Source: Lapillicoccus jejuensis
GTDB lineage: Bacteria > Actinomycetota > Actinomycetes > Actinomycetales > Dermatophilaceae
Direction: 5' to 3'
DNA length: 64,000 nt
Assembly: GCF_006715055.1 (NCBI RefSeq)
Contig: NZ_VFMN01000001.1
Location: 2,046,001-2,110,000, forward strand
Position numbers and translations under genes: made by a program. The number at the start of each line of letters is the position of its first letter. Within the stretch, counting starts at the first letter, position 1. The notes below the pieces were generated by a model that was not told the origin of the DNA, did not search any database, and saw nothing but the letters and a program-made list of their open reading frames with translations. Of the stretch, positions 18,864 through 28,368 are shown piece after piece.

Positions 18864-19733
18864 GTGGCCAAGAGCGCGCGGCAGAACAACGCCCAGCTCC
18901 AGAAGATCCGCGCCGAGCAGAAGGCGGCCGAGCGCCGCCGGAGCCTGATCATCGCCGGCTCGGCGACGGTGGTCGTGCTCGCCATCGTCGCGGCGGTCAT
19001 CATCTTCGCGGTCAACGCCCCCAAGGCCCCGCAGACCGCGGCGGCGACCTCGGGCACGGCGTCCGAGACGGTCGTCAAGGACCTCACCACCATCCCGGCC
19101 AGCGCGTTCGACACCGTCGGCGCCGGGTCGGCGCAGGGCACCGTGGTCAAGGACGTCAGCGGCGGGTCGGTCGTGGAGAAGGACGGCAAGCCGCGTCTGA
19201 TCTACGTCGGCGCCGAGTACTGCCCCTACTGCGCGAGCGAGCGCTGGTCCCTGGTCACCGCCCTCTCGCGCTTCGGCACCTGGTCGGGCCTCGACTACGC
19301 CGTGTCCTCGGACACCGACCAGCCGGCCAGCATCCCCACGCTGAGCCTCAAGGACGCCAAGTTCACCAGCGACTACCTCAGCTTCGAGTCCTACGAGGCG
19401 CAGGACCGCAACGGCAAGCCGCTGCAGGCCGTGCCGGACGACGTGCAGAAGATCGAGCAGTCGACGGGCACGACGGGCATCCCGTTCGTCTGGTTCGCCG
19501 GCAAGGCCTACCAGTCCGGGGCCCTCTACGACGGCACGGTGCTCCAGGGCCTCTCCCAGGAGAAGATCGCCGCCCAGGTGAAGGACCCCTCCACCGCCAT
19601 CTCCAAGGGCGTGCTCGGCGGCGCCAACCTCACGACCGCGCGGCTGTGCCAGCTGACCGGCAACAAGCCCGCCGACGTCTGCACCTCGTCCGGCGTCACC
19701 AAGGCGGCGGCCGCGCTGCAGTCGGGCTCCTGA
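18864..19733 (+). CDS. Membrane-anchored DUF929 thioredoxin-like protein
   Basis: This 289-residue protein has a basic cytoplasmic start (SARQNNAQLQKIRAEQKAAERRR), one transmembrane helix (LIIAGSATVVVLAIVAAVIIF) and an extracytoplasmic domain. The domain is of the DUF929 thioredoxin-like type, with a redox motif EYCPYCASERW, TTGIPFVWF in the cis-proline region and a later Cys pair (LCQLTGNKPADVC). GTG 18864 follows AAGGAGA. It is followed 13 bp later by a VKOR gene. The pair therefore probably forms a disulfide oxidation system, with VKOR re-oxidising this DsbA-like partner. Confidence 0.85.
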   Translation: MAKSARQNNAQLQKIRAEQKAAERRRSLIIAGSATVVVLAIVAAVIIFAVNAPKAPQTAAATSGTASETVVKDLTTIPASAFDTVGAGSAQGTVVKDVSGGSVVEKDGKPRLIYVGAEYCPYCASERWSLVTALSRFGTWSGLDYAVSSDTDQPASIPTLSLKDAKFTSDYLSFESYEAQDRNGKPLQAVPDDVQKIEQSTGTTGIPFVWFAGKAYQSGALYDGTVLQGLSQEKIAAQVKDPSTAISKGVLGGANLTTARLCQLTGNKPADVCTSSGVTKAAAALQSGS

Positions 19734-19746
19734 GGGCTGCCGCGCC

Positions 19747-20223
19747 ATGGCGACCACGCACGACGCCGTACGCCGCCCCGCGGTGCGCCACCCCCGGTGG
19801 CTCCCCCCGGTGTCGCTCGGGCTGTCGGTCCTCGGGCTGCTCTTCGCGCTCTACCTCAGCTACGAGCACCTGACGCAGAACGCGACGCTCGCCTGCGCGG
19901 AGAACTCGACCATCAACTGCGCCAAGGTGACCGAGAGCCAGTGGAGCTCGTTCCTCGGCATCCCGGTCGCCTACCTCGGCGTGCTCTTCTTCGTCTCGAT
20001 GATCGCGCTGACCCTGCCCGCGACCTACCGTCGCTCGACCCGAGCCGTCGACCTCGTGCGGGTCGCCTGGTGCGCCGTCGGACTGGTGTTCGCGCTCTAC
20101 CTCGTCTTCGCCGAGCTCTACCACATCAAGGCGATCTGCCTGTGGTGCACCGGGGTCCACGTCATCACCCTGGTCCTGCTGCTGACCCTCATCTTCGGGT
20201 CGCTGCTCACCGAACGCGACTGA
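19747..20223 (+). CDS. Vitamin K epoxide reductase (VKOR) family protein
   Basis: This 158-residue membrane protein has four predicted helices (about 22-40, 72-92, 105-125, 133-152). Its essential cysteines are the loop pair Cys in LACAENSTINCAKV and the quinone-side CxxC in KAICLWCTGVH. Bacterial VKORs pass electrons from a thioredoxin-like oxidase to quinone and drive disulfide formation outside the membrane. The preceding gene encodes a suitable membrane-anchored CPYC protein. The SFLGIPVAYLG segment is a VKOR hallmark. Confidence 0.93.
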   Translation: MATTHDAVRRPAVRHPRWLPPVSLGLSVLGLLFALYLSYEHLTQNATLACAENSTINCAKVTESQWSSFLGIPVAYLGVLFFVSMIALTLPATYRRSTRAVDLVRVAWCAVGLVFALYLVFAELYHIKAICLWCTGVHVITLVLLLTLIFGSLLTERD

Positions 20224-20234
20224 CCCCGTACGGC

Positions 20235-20487
20235 GGACTGCTGCGCGTCCGGGACGTCGCCGTCACCTCCGACATCGGACTGCTGCGCTTTCGGGACGTC
20301 GACGTCATCTCCGACATCGGACTGCTGCGCTTTCGGGACGTCGACGTCACCCCCGACATCGGACTGCTGCGCCTCCGGGACGTCGACGTCACCCCGTACG
20401 GCGGACTGTTGCGCCCGCGGGACGTCCCGCCCCCGCAGCAATCCGGGGTGGGGGAGGGACGTCGAGGTCCCGTTCCCTCAGCAGTCC
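20235..20487. repeat. Tandem 42-bp repeat array with inverted end copy
   Basis: Five units begin with GGACTGCTGCG (last one GGACTGTTGCG) at 20235, 20277, 20319, 20361 and 20403, exactly 42 bp apart. Each continues N5-GGGACGTCGACGTC or a close variant. The first and fifth units follow a CCGTACGGCG motif. The array ends with inverse copies (GGGACGTCGAGGTCCCG, then TCAGCAGTCC, to 20487), so outer parts can form a hairpin. It fills the convergent gap between the VKOR and DUF4032 genes. There are no unique spacers, so this is not CRISPR. Confidence 0.9.
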
Positions 20488-20494
20488 GGACCGG

Positions 20495-21751
20495 TCAGTC
20501 GAGGTCGACCTCGCCGTTGGCGAGGACGGGCATCTCGACGGTGTCGACACCGAGCACCGACTGCTCGTCGGGCTTGGCGGGCAGCACGGTGCGCAGGTAG
20601 TCGTCGACGGCGTCCTTGACGGTGACGTCCCGGCCGGCCCGCTCGGACATGTACCACCGGTGCTCGAGGACCTCGTGGAAGACCTCGGCGGGCTCGAGCT
20701 TGCCGGCCAGCTCGCGCGGCACGGCGCGCACCGTCGGCTCGTAGACGCGGGCCAGCCAGTCGTGGGCGACGATCTCCTCGTCGTCGTTCTGCCGGTCGGT
20801 CGCGGCCTGGAACGAGTCGAGGTCGTTGAGCAGGCGGCGGGCCTGGTTCTCCTCGACGTCGAGGCCGGTCAGGCGCAGCAGGCGCCGCGAGTGGTGGCCG
20901 GCGTCGACGACCTTGGGCTGGATCGAGATCGTCGTGCCGTCGAGGTCGGTCGACATGGCCAGCTCGTCGACGTCGAACCCCAGCTCGTTGAGGCGGCGGA
21001 TCCGCTCCTCCACGCGCCACCGGTCGCCGCGCTCGAAGCGCTCGGTCTCGGTCAGCTCGGCCCACAGCGAGGTGTAGCGCTCGACGATCTGGTTCGACAC
21101 CTCGATCGGGTCGGCCCGCTCCTCGAGCAGCCCGCCCGCCTCGAGGTCCATCAGCTCGCCGGCGATGTTGACCCGGGCGATGTCGAGGTCGTGCTCGCGC
21201 TGGCCGTCGGTGAGCGACGCGTGCAGCTCGCCGGTCTCGGCGTCGACGAGGTAAGCGGCGAAGGCACCGGCATCGCGGCGGAAGAGGGTGTTGGACAGCG
21301 ACACGTCCCCCCACCAGAAGCCCGTGAGGTGCAGCCGCACGAGCAGGACGGCGAGGGCGTCGACGAGCCGGTCGGCGGTGTCGGGCCGCAGCGTCTGGCT
21401 GTAGAGCGCGCGGTACGGCAACGAGTACTGCAGGTGGCGGGTGATGAGGCAGGCGTCCAGCGGCTCGCCGTCCGCGCCGATGCGCCCCGTGACGACGCCG
21501 AACGGCTCCACCGACGGCACCTCGAGCCGGCCGAGGTTGCGCAGCATCTCGTACTCGCGCCGCGCCAGCTCGGCCTTGATCTCCTTGATGGCGATGACCC
21601 GGCCCTGGAAGCGCACGAAGCGCACGACGTGCCGCGAGATGCCGCGGGGGAGAGCGGCGAGGACCTCCGAGGGCCAGTCCTCCAGGGGGACCGACCACGG
21701 CAGGTCGAGCAGGGCCGGCGCGGGTCGCGCCGTGGTGAAGTCGAGCGCCAC
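20495..21751 (-). CDS. DUF4032 protein with kinase-like N-terminus
   Basis: This 418-residue actinobacterial protein is of the DUF4032 family. The N-terminal half resembles small lipopolysaccharide-kinase-like folds: VIAIKEIKAEL (Lys strand), LLVRLHLTGFWWGDVSLSNTLF (catalytic-loop-like GDVSxxN) and AYLVDAETGEL (DxE in place of DFG). The C-terminal half, from about 230, is the DUF4032 domain with RRLNELGFDV, EVFHEVLEHRWYMSE and DYLRTVLP. It is a predicted cytoplasmic protein with no signal. It stands alone before msiK. Kinase activity has not been shown and is inferred from the motif pattern. Confidence 0.85.
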   Translation of the reverse strand: MALDFTTARPAPALLDLPWSVPLEDWPSEVLAALPRGISRHVVRFVRFQGRVIAIKEIKAELARREYEMLRNLGRLEVPSVEPFGVVTGRIGADGEPLDACLITRHLQYSLPYRALYSQTLRPDTADRLVDALAVLLVRLHLTGFWWGDVSLSNTLFRRDAGAFAAYLVDAETGELHASLTDGQREHDLDIARVNIAGELMDLEAGGLLEERADPIEVSNQIVERYTSLWAELTETERFERGDRWRVEERIRRLNELGFDVDELAMSTDLDGTTISIQPKVVDAGHHSRRLLRLTGLDVEENQARRLLNDLDSFQAATDRQNDDEEIVAHDWLARVYEPTVRAVPRELAGKLEPAEVFHEVLEHRWYMSERAGRDVTVKDAVDDYLRTVLPAKPDEQSVLGVDTVEMPVLANGEVDLD

Positions 21752-21771
21752 CTCGGCATCCTCGCAGACGA

Positions 21772-21805
21772 CGACGCCTCCCCGGGGAGACCCGGGGAGG
21801 CGTCG
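21772..21805. terminator. Strong hairpin terminator of msiK
   Basis: CGACGCCTCCCCGGG, a GAGA loop and the exact complement form a 15-bp perfect stem, extendable by one pair, just after the msiK stop on the minus strand and before the DUF4032 gene. No T-run follows. Confidence 0.8.
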
Positions 21806-21819
21806 TACGGGAGCGGGGC

Positions 21820-22923
<1,104 letters not shown>

Positions 22924-23100
22924 GAGCCATCTCCTTCACCGGCAGGAACGTGCCGGACGATCCGTTGTAAAGGCGGGAACCGGGCGTCGTCGCCCGGCCC
23001 CCGCATCATGCACGACATCGCCCGGACCCGCCAGCACCTGGCGCGGACCGGACACCCGGCCCGCGGGACGCCGGCGGGCCCGCCTGGGTAGAACTGTCAG

Positions 23101-24099
23101 GTGACGTCCAGCGACCTCGACGCGACCCTCTCCCACCAGCGCCCCGGCACGACGGCCGACGGCGAGCAGTCGGGCGGGGAGAGCGTCCTCACCGTCGTCG
23201 TCGCCCTGGTCGCCAACGGGCTCATCGCCCTGGCCAAGTCGGCGGCCGCCCTCCTGAGCGGGTCCGCGTCGATGGTCGCCGAGGCCGCGCACTCCTGGGC
23301 CGACACCGGCAACGAGGTCTTCCTCCTGCTCGCCGAGCGGCGCGGCAGCCGCCCCCGCGACGCCTCCCACCCGCGCGGCTACGGCCGCGACACCTACGTG
23401 TGGTCGCTCTTCGCCGCCTTCGGCCTCTTCATGGTCGGTGCCGCCGTCTCGATCCAGCACGGCGTGCAGAGCCTGACGAGCGAGGTCGAGGAGACCGACT
23501 ACCTGCTCAACTACGTGGTCCTCGGCGTCGCCTTCGTCCTCGAGGGGATCTCGTTCGTCCAGGCGCTGCGCCAGACCCGCGGCAACGCCCGCCGCACCGG
23601 CCTGCACCCGCTCTCCTACATCAACCGCACCTCCAACCCGACGCTGCGCGCGGTCTTCGTCGAGGACTCCTCGGCGCTCGCCGGGCTCGTCCTCGCCGCC
23701 CTCGGCGTGCTGCTGCACGAGCTGACCGGCAACGCCGTCTGGGACGCGGTGGGGTCCATCGCGGTCGGCGTGCTGCTCGGGGTCGTCGCCATCTTCCTCA
23801 TCCGGCGCAACCACCAGTTCCTCGTGGGGGAGGAGCTCGGTCCGGAGCAGCGCGAGCGCGTGCTCGAGACGCTGCTCGACCTGCCCGACGTCGACCGGGT
23901 GACCTACCTGCACCTCGAGTTCGTCGGCCCGCTGCGCTTCTTCGTCGTGGCCGCCGTCGACCTCACCGGCGACGACCCCGAGCACACCCTCGCGATCCGG
24001 TTGCGCGCGCTCGAGCGGCGCCTGGAGGAGCACTCGACCATCGAGGACGCCGTCCTCACCCTCTCGACCCCGGACGAGGTCTCGCTCGTCCCGCGGTGA
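23101..24099 (+). CDS. Cation diffusion facilitator family transporter
   Basis: This 332-residue CDF exporter of divalent metals (zinc, iron, manganese or cobalt) has six predicted transmembrane helices between residues 20 and 225. The metal site in helix 2 is AEAAHSWADTGNE (HxxxD); the partner site in helix 5 lies near DSSALAGLV. A cytoplasmic C-terminal domain starts at about 240 (LDLPDVDRVTYLHLEFVGPL). The metal cannot be told from sequence alone. The GTG start follows a TAGAAC-like -10 at 23089 by 6 nt, suggesting a leaderless mRNA. Confidence 0.9.
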   Translation: MTSSDLDATLSHQRPGTTADGEQSGGESVLTVVVALVANGLIALAKSAAALLSGSASMVAEAAHSWADTGNEVFLLLAERRGSRPRDASHPRGYGRDTYVWSLFAAFGLFMVGAAVSIQHGVQSLTSEVEETDYLLNYVVLGVAFVLEGISFVQALRQTRGNARRTGLHPLSYINRTSNPTLRAVFVEDSSALAGLVLAALGVLLHELTGNAVWDAVGSIAVGVLLGVVAIFLIRRNHQFLVGEELGPEQRERVLETLLDLPDVDRVTYLHLEFVGPLRFFVVAAVDLTGDDPEHTLAIRLRALERRLEEHSTIEDAVLTLSTPDEVSLVPR

Positions 24100-24125
24100 A
24101 ACCGCGGCGCCGGTGGCGCCCCGGA

Positions 24126-24139
24126 TGACAGCGTTGACA
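24126..24139. promoter_or_regulatory. LacI-type operator candidate 1
   Basis: TGACAGCGTTGACA fits the LacI/GalR-family pattern TGnnAnCGnTnnCA with a central CG. A near-identical site lies at 28369-28382 just before the GH13 gene. The malR product encoded downstream is the obvious candidate ligand. Confidence 0.5.
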
Positions 24140-24156
24140 GCGGCTGCCAGCCGCTG
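24138..24156 (+). terminator. Hairpin after CDF gene
   Basis: CAGCGGCT-GCC-AGCCGCTG is a perfect 8-bp stem with a 3-nt loop, 38 bp after the CDF stop, and probably terminates it. It partly overlaps the LacI-type operator. Confidence 0.5.
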
Positions 24157-24230
24157 ACGGCCGCGCACCGGCCCACACGACGCCGTACGGCGTGTCGTGC
24201 GGCGTGTCGTCGTCGAAGGTCACGACTTGG

Positions 24231-24276
24231 CCTGCAAGTTCTTGCAGGGACTGGCGCAGTCTTGCAAGAACTTGCT
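24231..24276. promoter_or_regulatory. Paired CTTGCA operators of malE
   Basis: Site A (24231-24248) is CCTGCAAG-TT-CTTGCAGG, with perfect 8-bp arms. Site B (24263-24276) contains GCAAG-AA-CTTGC. Both lie in the 100 bp before malE. CTTGCA repeats overlap amylase and maltose promoters in Streptomyces and are linked to MalR there. A TACGTT at 24276-24281 could be the -10, with site B over the promoter. Binding is inferred. Confidence 0.65.
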
Positions 24277-24332
24277 ACGTTCCCGCCCGCCACGGCGACC
24301 GGGACGGTCGCGGGAGTTTCGAAGGAGAGACC

Positions 24333-25661
24333 ATGCACAAACGTGCGTACGCCACCGTTGTTGCCGCATCCGGCGCGGTGGCCCTGCTCGTCTCGGGCTG
24401 CGGCGGGGGAGGCAGCTCCACCGGCGGCTCGACGGGCGCAGCGGCGCCGGCCACGACGTCGTCGACCACGACGACGGCCGCCGCGTCGCCGACCACGACC
24501 GGCGCGCCCAAGCGCGACGCCAACGCCGACCTCGTCATCTGGACCGACGCGGACCGCGCCCAGGCCGTGACGAAGTACGCGGACGCGTTCGGCCAGGAGA
24601 ACGGCGTGACCGTCGCCGTCCAGATCTCGACCGACGTGCGCCAGCAGTTCAAGGACGCCACCAAGGTCGGCCAGGGCCCGGACGTCATCGTCGGCGCCCA
24701 CGACTGGCTGGGTGAGCTCGTCCAGAACGCCACCGTGGCCCCGATCAACCTCTCGCCCGACGTCACCGCCAAGCTGGCTCCCAACGCCGTGGCGGCGACC
24801 AAGTTCAACGGGCAGACCTACGGCGTGCCCTACGCCGTCGAGAACATCGCGCTCATGCGCAACACGGCGCTCGCCCCCGACGCGCCGACGACGATGGACC
24901 AGCTGGTCGCCGAGGGCACGAAGATCAAGGACGCCTCCGGCGGCAAGGTCACCAACGTCCTCATCCAGCAGGTCGGCAAGACCGGCAACGCCTACTACTC
25001 CTACCCCTACCTGGCGGCGTACGGCGGCGGCATCTTCGCCACCAAGGCCAACGGCGACTACGACTCCACGAAGCTGCTCGTCGACAGCGCGGGCTCGCTC
25101 AAGGGCGCGGCCGAGCTGGCGAAGCTCGGCAAGTCGAAGGTCCTCAGCACCAACGTCGGCGACGACAACGCCGAGGCGCTGTTCGACGCGGGCAAGGCGC
25201 CGTTCTTCATCACCGGCCCGTGGGCGCAGACCAACGCCAAGAAGGCCGGCATCAAGTACGCCGTCAGCAACCTCCCGAGCCTCGCCGGCGGCGGCCCCAT
25301 GGAGCCCTTCCTCGGCGTGCAGATGTTCTACGTCTCGGCCAAGGCCAAGAACCCGACCATCGCGCAGGAGTTCGTGACGAACTACGTGACCCGCGAGGAC
25401 GTCCAGATGGCGCTCTTCGAGGCCACCGGCCGCCCGCCGGCCCTCACCACCGCCTACGAGAAGGCGGCCGCCGAGGACCCGATGGTCAAGGCGTTCTACG
25501 AGGCCGGCAAGAACGGCAAGCCGATGCCGAACATCCCGGCCATGAACTCCGTGTGGGGCCCGCTGGGGCAGGCCGCGGCCGACGTCATCTCCGGCGCCGA
25601 CCCGACCTCCCGCTTCACCGCGGCCCAGAAGGAGATCGCGGCGAACATCGCCAAGGGCTGA
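24333..25661 (+). CDS. malE: Maltose/maltodextrin-binding lipoprotein MalE
   Basis: This 442-residue extracellular solute-binding protein (family 1) has the lipobox LLVSGC at about residue 20-25 and a Thr/Ser/Gly-rich linker to about 65. The binding domains begin at ADLVIWTDADRAQAV. GPDVIVGAHDWLGELVQN, FNGQTYGVPYAVENIAL, APFFITGPW and FLGVQMFYVSA match maltose-binding proteins. GAAGGAGA precedes the ATG. It is the first gene of malEFG, and an intercistronic hairpin follows, which would favour excess binding protein. Confidence 0.93.
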   Translation: MHKRAYATVVAASGAVALLVSGCGGGGSSTGGSTGAAAPATTSSTTTTAAASPTTTGAPKRDANADLVIWTDADRAQAVTKYADAFGQENGVTVAVQISTDVRQQFKDATKVGQGPDVIVGAHDWLGELVQNATVAPINLSPDVTAKLAPNAVAATKFNGQTYGVPYAVENIALMRNTALAPDAPTTMDQLVAEGTKIKDASGGKVTNVLIQQVGKTGNAYYSYPYLAAYGGGIFATKANGDYDSTKLLVDSAGSLKGAAELAKLGKSKVLSTNVGDDNAEALFDAGKAPFFITGPWAQTNAKKAGIKYAVSNLPSLAGGGPMEPFLGVQMFYVSAKAKNPTIAQEFVTNYVTREDVQMALFEATGRPPALTTAYEKAAAEDPMVKAFYEAGKNGKPMPNIPAMNSVWGPLGQAAADVISGADPTSRFTAAQKEIAANIAKG

Positions 25662-25669
25662 GGCCCGCC

Positions 25670-25720
25670 GGGTCGGCCACCGCTCCCCACGAGCCCTCGT
25701 GGAGGAGCGGTGGCCGACCC
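25670..25720 (+). other. Intercistronic hairpin between malE and malF
   Basis: A 17-bp perfect stem (GGGTCGGCCACCGCTCC at 25670-25686 with 25704-25720) encloses an inner 7-bp stem CCACGAG-CC-CTCGTGG, separated by one bulged base. Its place after malE suggests 3'-end protection or partial termination that sets a high MalE to MalFG ratio. Confidence 0.75.
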
Positions 25721-25778
25721 ACCCCCGGCCGCCTCGCGGCCACCCCGTCACCGTCGCCGGACCCGCGGAGATCACCCC

Positions 25779-27395
25779 ATGAGCACCGACCTCAAGCCGA
25801 CCACCCCCGTGGAGCAGGGCCCGCCCCCGCCCGCCCGCCCGCTGGGCCGCGGCACCGTCCGGGCCCCCCTGTGGGCGACCGTGACCAAGTGGGTGCTCAT
25901 CGCCCTCGCCGTCCTGCTCGGGGCCTACCTCGTCCAGCGGGTCATCTCGGCCGGGTACGGCATCGGCGTCGTCGTCGTCGCGGTCGTCGTCATGGCGGTC
26001 GTCGCGGTCTACTCCACGCGTCGCGCCGTCCCGATGAAGTACCTGCTGCCGGGTCTCGTCCTGCTCCTCGCGCTGCAGGTCTGGCCGATCGTCTACACGG
26101 TCGCGACCGCGTTCACCAACTACGGCGACGGCCACGCGGTGAGCAAGGAGGAGGCGACCCGCTCGATCATCGCCAACTCGGTGCAGGAGGTCCCGGGCAC
26201 GCCCCGCTACCGGATGAGCGTCGCCGTCCCGGCGGGGTCGAGCCCGGACACCGGCGACCTCGCGCTGCTGCTGACCGACCCCCAGGGCAAGAGCTACGTC
26301 GGGACGTCCAAGGGCCTGAAGGACCTGCCGTCCGACGGCGTGAGCAAGACCGTGACCGGCAAGATCACCGCGGCCAAGGGCTGGACCATCCTCACCGCGC
26401 GGCAGGTCAACGCCCGCAAGGACCTGGCGAACCTCGCCGTCCCGACGTCCGACGGTGGCGGGATCAAGCCGGTCGGCCTCAGCGAGGCCTTCGTCGGGAA
26501 GACGACGATCGTGTACGACGCCGCCAAGGACACCCTGACCAACACGACGACCGGCAAGGTCTACGTGCCGCGCAACGCCTTCTGGGTGCCGCAGGACGGC
26601 CAGGGCGACGCCTTCCCCACGGGGTGGAAGGAGAACGTGGGCCTCAAGAACTTCTCGACGCTGCTGACCAACGAGACGATCCGCGCCGGGTTCCTGTCGA
26701 TCTTCGTCTGGAACGTCGTCTTCGCCGTCGTCTCCGTCGGCTCGACGTTCCTGCTCGGGATGCTCCTCGCGCTGCTCTTCGACGACAACCGGATCAAGGG
26801 CCGCAAGGTCTACCGCTCGATCCTCATCCTCCCGTACGCCATCCCCGGCTTCGTCACGGCGCTGCTGTGGCGCTCGATGTTCAACCAGGACTTCGGGCTG
26901 ATCAACAACCTCACCGGCCTCGACGTCGACTGGCTCGGCAACCCGTGGGCGGCGAAGGCGGCGATCCTCCTGACCAACCTGTGGCTGGGCTTCCCGTACA
27001 TGTTCCTCGTCTGCACCGGCGCCCTGCAGTCCATCCCCGGCGACGTCCGCGAGGCCGCCAAGATCGACGGCGCGTCCCCGTTCCGCACGCTGCGCTCGAT
27101 CATCATGCCGCTGCTGCTCGTGGCCGTCGGGCCACTGCTCATCGCGTCGTTCGCCTTCAACTTCAACAACTTCGGGCTCATCTACCTGCTGACCAAGGGC
27201 GGCCCGTACGAGTCGGCCGACACCTCGATCGGCTCGAGCGACCTGCTCATCACCTACGCCTTCCGGCTCGCCTTCTCCGGCGTGACGCCGAACTACGGCC
27301 TCGCCTCGACGGTCTCGATCTTCATCTTCGTCATCGTCGCCCTCATGAGCTACGCCGGCTTCCGCCGCACCAAGAACCTGGAAGAGGTCAACTGA
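25779..27395 (+). CDS. malF: Maltose ABC transporter permease MalF
   Basis: This 538-residue integral membrane permease has two helices at the N-terminus (about 38-60 and 62-82) and a third around 88-108. A large extracytoplasmic domain follows to about 300, comparable to the P2 loop of Escherichia coli MalF that contacts MalE. The core permease domain comes after it. The EAA loop that docks on the ATPase is EAAKIDGASPFRTLRSIIMPLL. It is paired with MalG one base downstream and needs an external ATPase, probably MsiK. Confidence 0.92.
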   Translation: MSTDLKPTTPVEQGPPPPARPLGRGTVRAPLWATVTKWVLIALAVLLGAYLVQRVISAGYGIGVVVVAVVVMAVVAVYSTRRAVPMKYLLPGLVLLLALQVWPIVYTVATAFTNYGDGHAVSKEEATRSIIANSVQEVPGTPRYRMSVAVPAGSSPDTGDLALLLTDPQGKSYVGTSKGLKDLPSDGVSKTVTGKITAAKGWTILTARQVNARKDLANLAVPTSDGGGIKPVGLSEAFVGKTTIVYDAAKDTLTNTTTGKVYVPRNAFWVPQDGQGDAFPTGWKENVGLKNFSTLLTNETIRAGFLSIFVWNVVFAVVSVGSTFLLGMLLALLFDDNRIKGRKVYRSILILPYAIPGFVTALLWRSMFNQDFGLINNLTGLDVDWLGNPWAAKAAILLTNLWLGFPYMFLVCTGALQSIPGDVREAAKIDGASPFRTLRSIIMPLLLVAVGPLLIASFAFNFNNFGLIYLLTKGGPYESADTSIGSSDLLITYAFRLAFSGVTPNYGLASTVSIFIFVIVALMSYAGFRRTKNLEEVN

Positions 27396-27396
27396 G

Positions 27397-28320
27397 ATGA
27401 CGTCGCTGACCCAGACCACGGCGGCGACCGCCGCCGCCACGCGGACCGGGGAGAGCACACGCCGTACGGTGCCCCGCGGCAGCGGCGGGGTGTGGTGGCG
27501 GTACGCCGTCGTGGCGCTCGCCCTGCTCTTCGCGCTCTTCCCCGTCGTCTACCTGCTCTCGGCCTCGCTCAACCCGGCCGGCAGCCTGCAGACGGCGACG
27601 CTGATCCCGACCTCGTTCTCGCTCAACAACTTCCAGACCCTGTTCAGCGACGAGTCGCGGCCCTACGTCGAGTGGTACAAGAACGCCTTCGTCATCGGCG
27701 TCGTCGGGGCGTTCGGGCAGACGTTCATCGGGGCCGCCGCGGCGTACGCCTTCTCGCGGATGCGCTTCGTCGGACGCCGCGCGGGCCTGCTCACGCTGCT
27801 CCTGCTGCAGCTCTTCCCGGCGCTGCTGACCTTCACCGCGCTCTACCTCACCTTCGCGGCGGTCAGCGACATCGTCCCCGGCGTCGGCCTCAACACGGTG
27901 TGGGGCCTCATCCTCGTCTACATGGGCGGGGCGATGGGCGCCAACGTCTGGCTGCTCAAGGGCTACTTCGACACCGTCCCGCGCGAGCTCGACGAGGCGG
28001 CCAAGGTCGACGGGGCCAGCCACGCCCGCATCTTCTTCACCATGACGCTGCGCCTGGTCATGCCGATCCTCGTGACGACCTTCATGATCGGCTTCGTCGG
28101 GCTCTACAGCGAGTTCCTCCTGGCCAGCATCTTCCTGCGCGACGTCGACGCGCAGACCCTCGGTGTGGGCCTCTACTCGATGACCCAGGGCAACGAGCAG
28201 TCGCGCCTCTTCGGCCAGTTCGCCGCCGGCTCGCTGCTCGCCTCGCTCCCGGTCGTCGCCCTCTACCTCGGCGCCCAGAAGTACCTCGTCGGCGGCCTGA
28301 CCCAGGGTTCGGTCAAGTAG
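27397..28320 (+). CDS. malG: Maltose ABC transporter permease MalG
   Basis: This 307-residue permease has six predicted helices. The N-terminal helix VVALALLFALFPVVYLLSA is followed by FSLNNFQTLF, typical of MalG. The ATPase-contacting EAA loop is ELDEAAKVDGASHARIFFTM. The C-terminus (LYLGAQKYLVGGLTQGSVK) matches the MalG tail that reaches into the ATPase dimer. The gene begins one base after the malF stop. RRTVP near the N-terminus is encoded across a CCGTACGG copy. Confidence 0.93.
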   Translation: MTSLTQTTAATAAATRTGESTRRTVPRGSGGVWWRYAVVALALLFALFPVVYLLSASLNPAGSLQTATLIPTSFSLNNFQTLFSDESRPYVEWYKNAFVIGVVGAFGQTFIGAAAAYAFSRMRFVGRRAGLLTLLLLQLFPALLTFTALYLTFAAVSDIVPGVGLNTVWGLILVYMGGAMGANVWLLKGYFDTVPRELDEAAKVDGASHARIFFTMTLRLVMPILVTTFMIGFVGLYSEFLLASIFLRDVDAQTLGVGLYSMTQGNEQSRLFGQFAAGSLLASLPVVALYLGAQKYLVGGLTQGSVK

Positions 28321-28368
28321 CACCGGGGCAGCCCCGGTTGTGCCATCGTGACCTCCGCCGCACCACAG

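Noticed and set aside
20224-20494. CRISPR-like regular repeats
   Set aside because: The units are directly tandem with a 42-bp period and no unique spacers, and no cas gene is near.
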